A DNA stretch of 64,000 nucleotides. Source: Cryptomeria japonica. Its lineage: Eukaryota > Streptophyta > Pinopsida > Cupressales > Cupressaceae. How positions within the stretch are numbered: the first letter of the stretch is position 1; every line of letters begins with the position of its first letter. Below, one piece after another: positions 58,632-64,000 of the stretch. The notes under the pieces are model-generated. The model made no database searches. It saw only the letters and a program-made list of their open reading frames with translations, and was not told the origin of the DNA. The stretch lies in NCBI RefSeq assembly GCF_030272615.1, contig NC_081413.1:554677136-554741135 (forward strand), read 5' to 3'. Made by a program: the position numbers and the translations under genes.

Positions 58632-60603
58632 CTATGAACATGAAAATGCAAGAAATGTTTTTATTATAAAATATAACACATACAAATGCTAAAGATACAT
58701 TTAACAAGATACATAATGAGTCAACTATCAAATGTCCTCAAGGCCCCATAATGATGCTACACAAGGTTATACATCATTATTATAACCATCCACATAACAT
58801 GAAACATCATAGTCATATATAAATCCAAGAAGCATAGACAAGCATCACAATCCAAAACCAAAATCGATCAACACCAAAATATGGGTTGAACCACATTGAA
58901 CACAAATCACAGAGCCTGACAAGCCAAAAGAGGGAGGGGCATTACACATCCTCCCCCTAGAATCAGGCTTACTCCTAGAAGCTTTCTGAGGAAATAACTC
59001 ATGCAAATAGAAGACTCCATTGAAAGATCCTACTGCATCCAAATCAACTCCAAAAACCTCTATCTCTAAGAACCCGAAGCCTGAACTCCCGAACGTCCAC
59101 ATCCTTGATGACCTATTGCTCGACCATGACCTAATGACTCTATCACCATATCTTGAATCTCCTCTCAGTGGTTATCAATTACTACATGAATCTTGTAGCT
59201 CTTTCTTGCATCTCCAATGGTGGGTTTTGTATTAGCTGCCCACGGCTAGATCCTTGAGTACTCCTATGAGGGCAATACTTAGCAATGTGACCCTGTTGGC
59301 CACATGAAAAACATCCTGTACCATGACCATAACCACTGCCACCAGAGAGCGCAATCGACTATTGATGCCCACCCCAACCAACTACTGACTGAGTATTGTG
59401 AGAAGGTTGGTCATAGCGATCACGCTTGTGCTTCTCCCAATTCCTATCTCTTCTAGACTAAGAACCCTCACCCTGCCGATGATCAAAGTTCTTGCATTTC
59501 AACTGATGTTTTGGTTGTCCACGGGATGATTCTCCTTTAGAACCCTGACCCCTAGTGGATGTAATATGATTCTGCACTCCAATATCCTTTTCTACTTTCT
59601 CCTCCACTAGACGGGCTTTCTCAACTGTATCTTCCATGGACTTAGGTTCGAATACTCGCACATCTCCACTAATCTGATCATTAAGACCTCTGGTGAAATG
59701 TTGTACTAGCATAGTCTCATATTTTTTGATACTCAAATATCTCTTAAGATCATAAAAATGACACTCATACTGGTCTGTTGACATGGACTATTGACGCAAG
59801 TCATGGAACTCATACACTCTCCTTTGCCTCCAATGATTTGAAAGGAACCATGTTCAAAAAATGTTCCACAAACAACTCCAAAGAAATAGTATTGATGTCC
59901 AGATGAAGCTTTTTTTCCTCCAACTGCTTCCATGGGATGCAAAATTCCTTAGATGCATGAATGCACATCTAGCCTTAGTATTACTAGTGAAGGGGTGCAT
60001 AGCAAAACATCGTTCCAATTCAATCAGCCAGTTTTTAGCCTCTAAACTAGTTTCGGTACCATGGAATTTAGGAGGTTTGGTTCTTATCAAGTCAATCATG
60101 AATGTTACCTCCCATTCTCACAAATCATTAACCAGCCTCATTGGTGACATTTCATGAGCCCCATTCTCTTGGCGGGGACCCAAGCGGTCAAGAAGCTACT
60201 CAAGCAATACTTACAACTAATTTCCTGCTGACGCAAAATACTCACGTTCTTGATTACTAGAATCCCCGTGGGAAGTCTGAGAGGGGGTACTATCATTTTT
60301 TACCCATCTTCCACGTCCTCTACCTTGGCCTCTACTACAACCTCTACTTTAAGCTCATGGTATCTTACTAGACAACACAACGACATGAATGAGACATGAT
60401 ACCGATAAAAGTTACGCACACACTACAAACATACAAAAAACAAATGAACCCAAGAACATCCAAAGAACCCAATGTTTTAACATGGGCTCTGATACGAAGT
60501 GTCACGCCCTACCACAAGGCCCAGAGGACATAATATCTATGAACATGAAAATGTGAGAATTGTTTTCTATATAAAATATAACACATACAAATGCTAAAGA
60601 TAC
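58632..60603 (-). mobile_element. Gypsy-like gag-only element D, truncated
   Basis: A minus-strand LTR element. The 3' LTR (58632-58946) starts TGTAATGCCCCTCCC on the minus strand after a polypurine tract (CTAGGGGGAGGATG). A 5' LTR part lies at 60500-60603, and primer-like TCGTATCAGAGCC at 60485-60497. The LTRs share about 70 bp (58634-58706 and 60535-60603). Only gag lies between them. The 3' LTR has lost about 35 bp at its outer end, so no target duplication can be read. The 5' LTR is cut by element C. Confidence 0.7.
59250..60358 (-). pseudogene. gag: Element D Gag (retrotransposon gag domain, zinc knuckle)
   Basis: A Ty3/gypsy-type Gag in several frames. It has an Arg/Gly-rich N-terminus (RGCSRGQGRGRGRW), TKPPKFHGTETSLEAKNWL and ELERCFAMHPFTSNTKARCA. 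After a frameshift come QHFTRGLNDQISGDVRVFEP and the zinc knuckle CFSCGQQGHIAKYC (about 59270-59312). TAG stops occur in the N-terminal part. No protease or polymerase follows before the polypurine tract. Confidence 0.75.
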
Positions 60604-60954
60604 TGAAGAAGTTGAGAAAATACTTCAGAGATCCCAAGAACACCTACAAGCAAAATACCTGTCACAAGAGAAGATTGGAGACAAAAACACAATAATGGCT
60701 CTGAAGAAAAATATTATCATTCAGAGGGGGAATATGATAGAAAAATACAATACAATATTTATGAAAGGAGAATATGAAACCCTAACGATGTGCAACCCTA
60801 AAGAAACCCTAAAAGGATAAAGTGTATTTTAATAATTAAAATAATTATTAAATACCTACCATATTATTAAATGCCCAAGTTTAGCTTAAGCATAGAGTAT
60901 AATAGACTAATAATTAAATAAATAAATATTAGTGAATACAAGATAACTCTAACA
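60604..60954 (-). repeat. 3' LTR of element C (351 bp)
   Basis: TG...CA on the + strand (TGAAGAAGTTGAG ... CTCTAACA). On the minus strand it starts TGTTAGAGTTATC after the polypurine tract CATCTTAAGGGGGGC (60955-60969). It has AT-rich U3 and AGGGTTTC motifs like the 36.5-kb LTR, but the two do not align well. Confidence 0.85.
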
Positions 60955-61185
60955 GCCCCCCTTAAGATGAACTTAGGGAGTAGCTAAAAAACTAAATGCA
61001 TGAAAGCAAAAAGCAACTACATGAAGAAGGCAAATTTGGGTCCCGACAACAAGGCTTGATGAGGTACCCAATCACAACCAAATCTCTATGAACCATAGAA
61101 ATAGAGAAAACAACATGGGAAAAAACTCTACTCCAAAAAGAGATCGAAAAATCATGCTCTAAAAAAACATGAAGGAAGGAAGGCG

Positions 61186-62598
61186 TCAATGAGAACCCCC
61201 AAGGACAACTTCCTTCACCCCAAGCATAGAGCTCAACTGAAGATAGCGCGAAGATGCAAAAGGTTTAGTGAAGATGTCAGCAACCTGCTCCTTTGTAGGA
61301 ATATACTCCAAGATGAGAAAGCCATCCTGAATCAACTATCTGATGAAGTGCATGTGAAGCTCAATGTGTTTAGTCCTTTAGTGCTCCACTAGTTTGCGGG
61401 AAATGTAAATGGCACTCTGATTGTCACACCAAAGAAGAGTGGGACTATCACGAGGGAACCCAAACTCTGTCATCAACTACTGAAGCCATAAAACCTCTTG
61501 ACTAGATAACACTGTTGCTCGGTACTCAGCCTCTGTAGATGATAATGCAATAGAAGACTGCTTCTTGCAAGACCACGTGATAGGACCAGAACCATGGAAA
61601 AAAAAAAAGCCAGAAGTAGACTTCTGATCATGAGCATCACCAGCCCAATATGAGTCAGTGAAGCCAACAATGTGAGAGGATCTTGAAGTATAGTGAATGC
61701 CAAACTTTGTAGTGCCCTAAATGTATCTCCAAATACGTTTGGTAGCTTGCCAATGGCTCTCATGAGGATCATGAGAGAACCTAGAGACAAGACCAACTGC
61801 AAAGGAAATATCCGGATGAGAATGTTTCAAGTGCAACAAACTACCAACCAACTTCCTGTATAAGGTAGGATCCACAAAAGTTGTAGAACAAGTGGTAGAC
61901 AAAATAAAACCTAAGTGAAAACGTGTGGGTGTAGGCTTGCAAGAAAGCATGTCAAATCTATGAAGCATATTAAGAGCATAATTTTGCTGAAGTATGGAAA
62001 TCCCATCAGAAGACTGAATAACCTGTAGGCCCAAAAAATAGTGCAGAAGGCCAAGATCTAACATCTCAAACTACTCCATCAAGGCCCTTTGAATATCTCA
62101 AATCAAGGAGGGTGAGCTACTGGTAATAATAAGATCATAAACATAGAGCACAAGGATAACTTTATCATCCCCTTGATGCTAAATATATACCATGGGATTA
62201 GAATGACAACGTGTGAAGAGTGTGGAGAGAAAGAAAGAGTCCATCTTCTCATACCAGGCCCGAGGATCCTGTTTGAGACCATATAATGAATTTTGAAGTC
62301 TGCAAACCAAAGAGGAATCCTAAACAAATCCCTAAGGATGCTTGATATAGATCTCCTCATGAAGGTATCCATTGAAGAAGGAACTCTTCACATACATCTG
62401 AAAAATTGTCCATCCCTGTGAAGTTGCAAGTGAAAGTACAAAGTGAATAGAATTCATCTTGGCGACATGAGCAAAGTTCTCAGAGTAATCAATACCCTCC
62501 ACTTGAGAAAACCCCTTCGCAAAAAGACGAGCCTTATACTTATTAATAGAACCATCTGCAACATACTTGGTATGGTACACCCACTTGCACCGAACCAA
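61186..62598 (-). pseudogene. pol: Element C reverse transcriptase-RNase H
   Basis: Reverse transcriptase with CKWVYHTKYVADGSINKYKA, FQMYVKSSFFNG and, in another frame, catalytic YVYDLI where Y-V-D-D is expected, so the active site is mutated. RNase H has GFTDSYWAGDAHDQKSTSGF, LSSTEAEYRA and LWCDNQSAIYISRKLVEH. The tail IPTKEQVADIFTKPF ends at TGA 61186. Stops include TAG at about 61716 and 61476 and TAA at about 61378, with frameshifts near 61800 and 62100-62370. Confidence 0.85.
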
Positions 62599-62852
62599 AT
62601 TTCTTACTTTTAGAAGAGTACAAAGATCCCAAGTATGATTTTTTATCTAAGAATAATACTTCTCATCCATGGCCCTATCCCACTTTGAGTGACCTATCGC
62701 CTCTGAATTTTTTTGAGGATCATCCGAAATGGCATGACTCAGAATACTAGAACCAAATGTCTATGCACGAGTACGATGAGTGTCTGAAGGATCACCTGCC
62801 ATAGAACCAACAACATCACCTGTAAATTAGGTCCACTTGGGTAAAGTCTGAG

Positions 62853-63795
62853 CTACAGGTGGTGGTAGTGGGGATGATGGGTCATCATCTGCATCATCCT
62901 CAAAGAATATGGAATCCTCAAAAGATGAAGAGGGAGGAGGAGGTAGTGAGGGAGAAATTGGTGATGTAGAATCGATCTGAGGAAGGCGCTCATCAAACTA
63001 GACATCTCGGCTAAACAGTACCTCTCGGGAATCAAGATCAAACAACCTATATGCCTTAGCATCCTCACAGTAGCCAACAAATATGAGTGGTTGAATCTTC
63101 CTCTCCATGGATTTCCTCTGAGCATCTGGAATAAATGCCCAAGCCTCACTACCCAAAACTCGAAATGATGAAACATTAGGCTTGACATTGGACCAAGCCT
63201 CCTTAGGAGTCATTTGGTGCAATGCCTTATGAGGCATATGATTCTAAATATAAGTGGCAGAATTAACTGCCTCAGCCCAAAAAGAAGGTTGCATAGAACG
63301 TGACTGAAGCATACAATTGGCCATCTCCTATAGTGTTATGTTCTTTCTCTTAGCAACACCATTCTGTTGAGGAGTGTGAGGAGCTGATAAATGATGCTAC
63401 AAACCATTCTCTATGCAGAAATCTATAAAATTTTGATTCACATACACTCTCCCATTATCTGTGTGTATCCTCCTGATAGAAAGACTAGATTGCTTCTCTA
63501 CAAATGTCTTAAAGACTCGAAATGAATCAAAGACATCAGACTTGTACTTAAGAAAGTACACCCATGTAAATTTGGAGAAGTCATAAATGAATGTGAGCAC
63601 ATACTTGGAACCTGAAAAAGATGGAGTCGGAAATGACATAAGATCACTGTGTATCAAATCCAAGGGTGCCTTAGCACATGTGGCTCTACCTGTAGGAAAA
63701 GGATCCCGATGATTCTTTCCAAGTGCACAACCTTGACATACACCATCAATACTGGATATCTGAGAGAGTCCAATCACAAGTCTTTGTGTGCTCAT
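62853..63795 (-). pseudogene. pol: Element C integrase
   Basis: A single frame broken by TAG stops at about 63397, 63328, 63244 and 62998. It shows CQGCALGKNHRDPFPTGRAT, DLIHSDLMSFPTPSFSGSKY (first catalytic Asp kept), YDFSKFTWVYFL, RRIHTDNGRVYVNQNFI (second Asp kept), SAPHTPQQNGVAKRKN with the catalytic Glu of VAER changed to Lys, and APEEAW-like TPKEAWSNVKPN. Confidence 0.85.
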
Positions 63796-63805
63796 CTGTT
63801 GTAAG

Positions 63806-64000
63806 TGTAGACACCTAAAATTGTCATGTCTAATTAAATAAATATTTTATTTATTTAATTATCTAAGCCTAATTCTTCTATTAATTAAATAAATTTTTAT
63901 TTATTTAATTAATTCATTTATCCTCTTCTAGCCTTATTTCTCATTTAAATAAATACATTTATTTATTTAAATTATCCCTTTCCTAAATTAAATAAATATT
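63806..64000 (+). mobile_element. LTR E, TGTAGACACC class, runs off the window
   Basis: It begins TGTAGACACCTAAAATTGTCA, the same start as the LTR ending at 20671 (on its minus strand), and interrupts the integrase frame of C. It is rich in mirrored ATTAAATAAAT/ATTTATTTAAT blocks. The preceding GTAAG (63801-63805) should be its target duplication. Confidence 0.7.

Larger units (their letters stand above)
60604..63805 (-). mobile_element. Copia element C, inserted in an LTR of D
   Basis: A minus-strand copia element whose 5' part lies beyond the window or beyond insertion E. The 3' LTR is 60604-60954. Pol runs from 61186 to past 63795 in the order integrase, reverse transcriptase, RNase H. 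The five bases before it (GATAC, 60599-60603) should be its target duplication. Its pol differs clearly from A and B (for example IFQMYVKSSFFNG and TDSYWAGD), so it is another copia lineage. Confidence 0.85.

Noticed and set aside
60604-60760. A readable helix-like frame after element D, at first taken as more of element X
   Set aside because: The same bases form the TG end of the element C LTR, whose other end and polypurine tract are clear, so the frame is accidental.
1-64000. CRISPR arrays, rRNA or functional tRNA genes
   Set aside because: No spaced identical repeats of CRISPR type were seen, and no cloverleaf could be closed at the tRNA-like sites.

Overview
The window looks like intergenic chromosome sequence from a large, repeat-rich plant nuclear genome. 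A gymnosperm such as a conifer is my best guess. This rests on the AT-rich, gene-poor sequence, the deep nests of decayed LTR retrotransposons, the tRNA-iMet-type primer sites (TGGTATCAGAGC) and one intron-containing gene of a land-plant family. The species is inference; nothing in the sequence proves it. No bacterial, organellar, rRNA or CRISPR feature was seen.

One host gene appears intact. It is a four-exon universal-stress-protein-like gene on the + strand at 26052-29387 (244 codons), with good splice sites and a foldback MITE in intron 2. Directly upstream lies a 1.4-kb tandem duplication (22735-25533) that carries tRNA-like sequences.

Left part (1-22 kb): a partial LTR with primer site and leader (339-1100), copies of a ~350-bp repeat, a probable LINE tail (about 4.0-4.4 kb), an LTR fragment (8.47 kb), a broken hAT-type transposase (9.9-12.6 kb), a long broken minus-strand gene of unknown family (13.5-16.8 kb), a solo LTR with a 6-bp target duplication (16869-18780), and another LTR ending at 20671.

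Middle (29-41 kb): tandem repeats, a striking run of seven short hairpins (32459-32638), a solo LTR with a perfect 5-bp duplication and a CGTACG motif cluster (34879-35706), and a 3-kb LTR element without recognisable pol (36466-39423).

Right part (41-64 kb): a six-element nest. The host is element X, an LTR element whose visible parts are a multi-zinc-knuckle Gag-like ORF and a separate coiled-coil ORF, with no pol. Copia element A (44809-58114, target duplication ATGTG) sits in X, and copia element B (51010-56645, target duplication CTTTT) sits in the 5' LTR of A. A gag-only gypsy element D (58632-60603) interrupts the second ORF of X, copia element C (from 60604) sits in an LTR of D, and a further LTR (E, from 63806) sits in the pol of C. 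All coding regions here are broken by stops and frameshifts.

The best candidates for something undescribed are element X, the unknown minus-strand gene at 13.5-16.8 kb, and the hairpin run at 32.5 kb.
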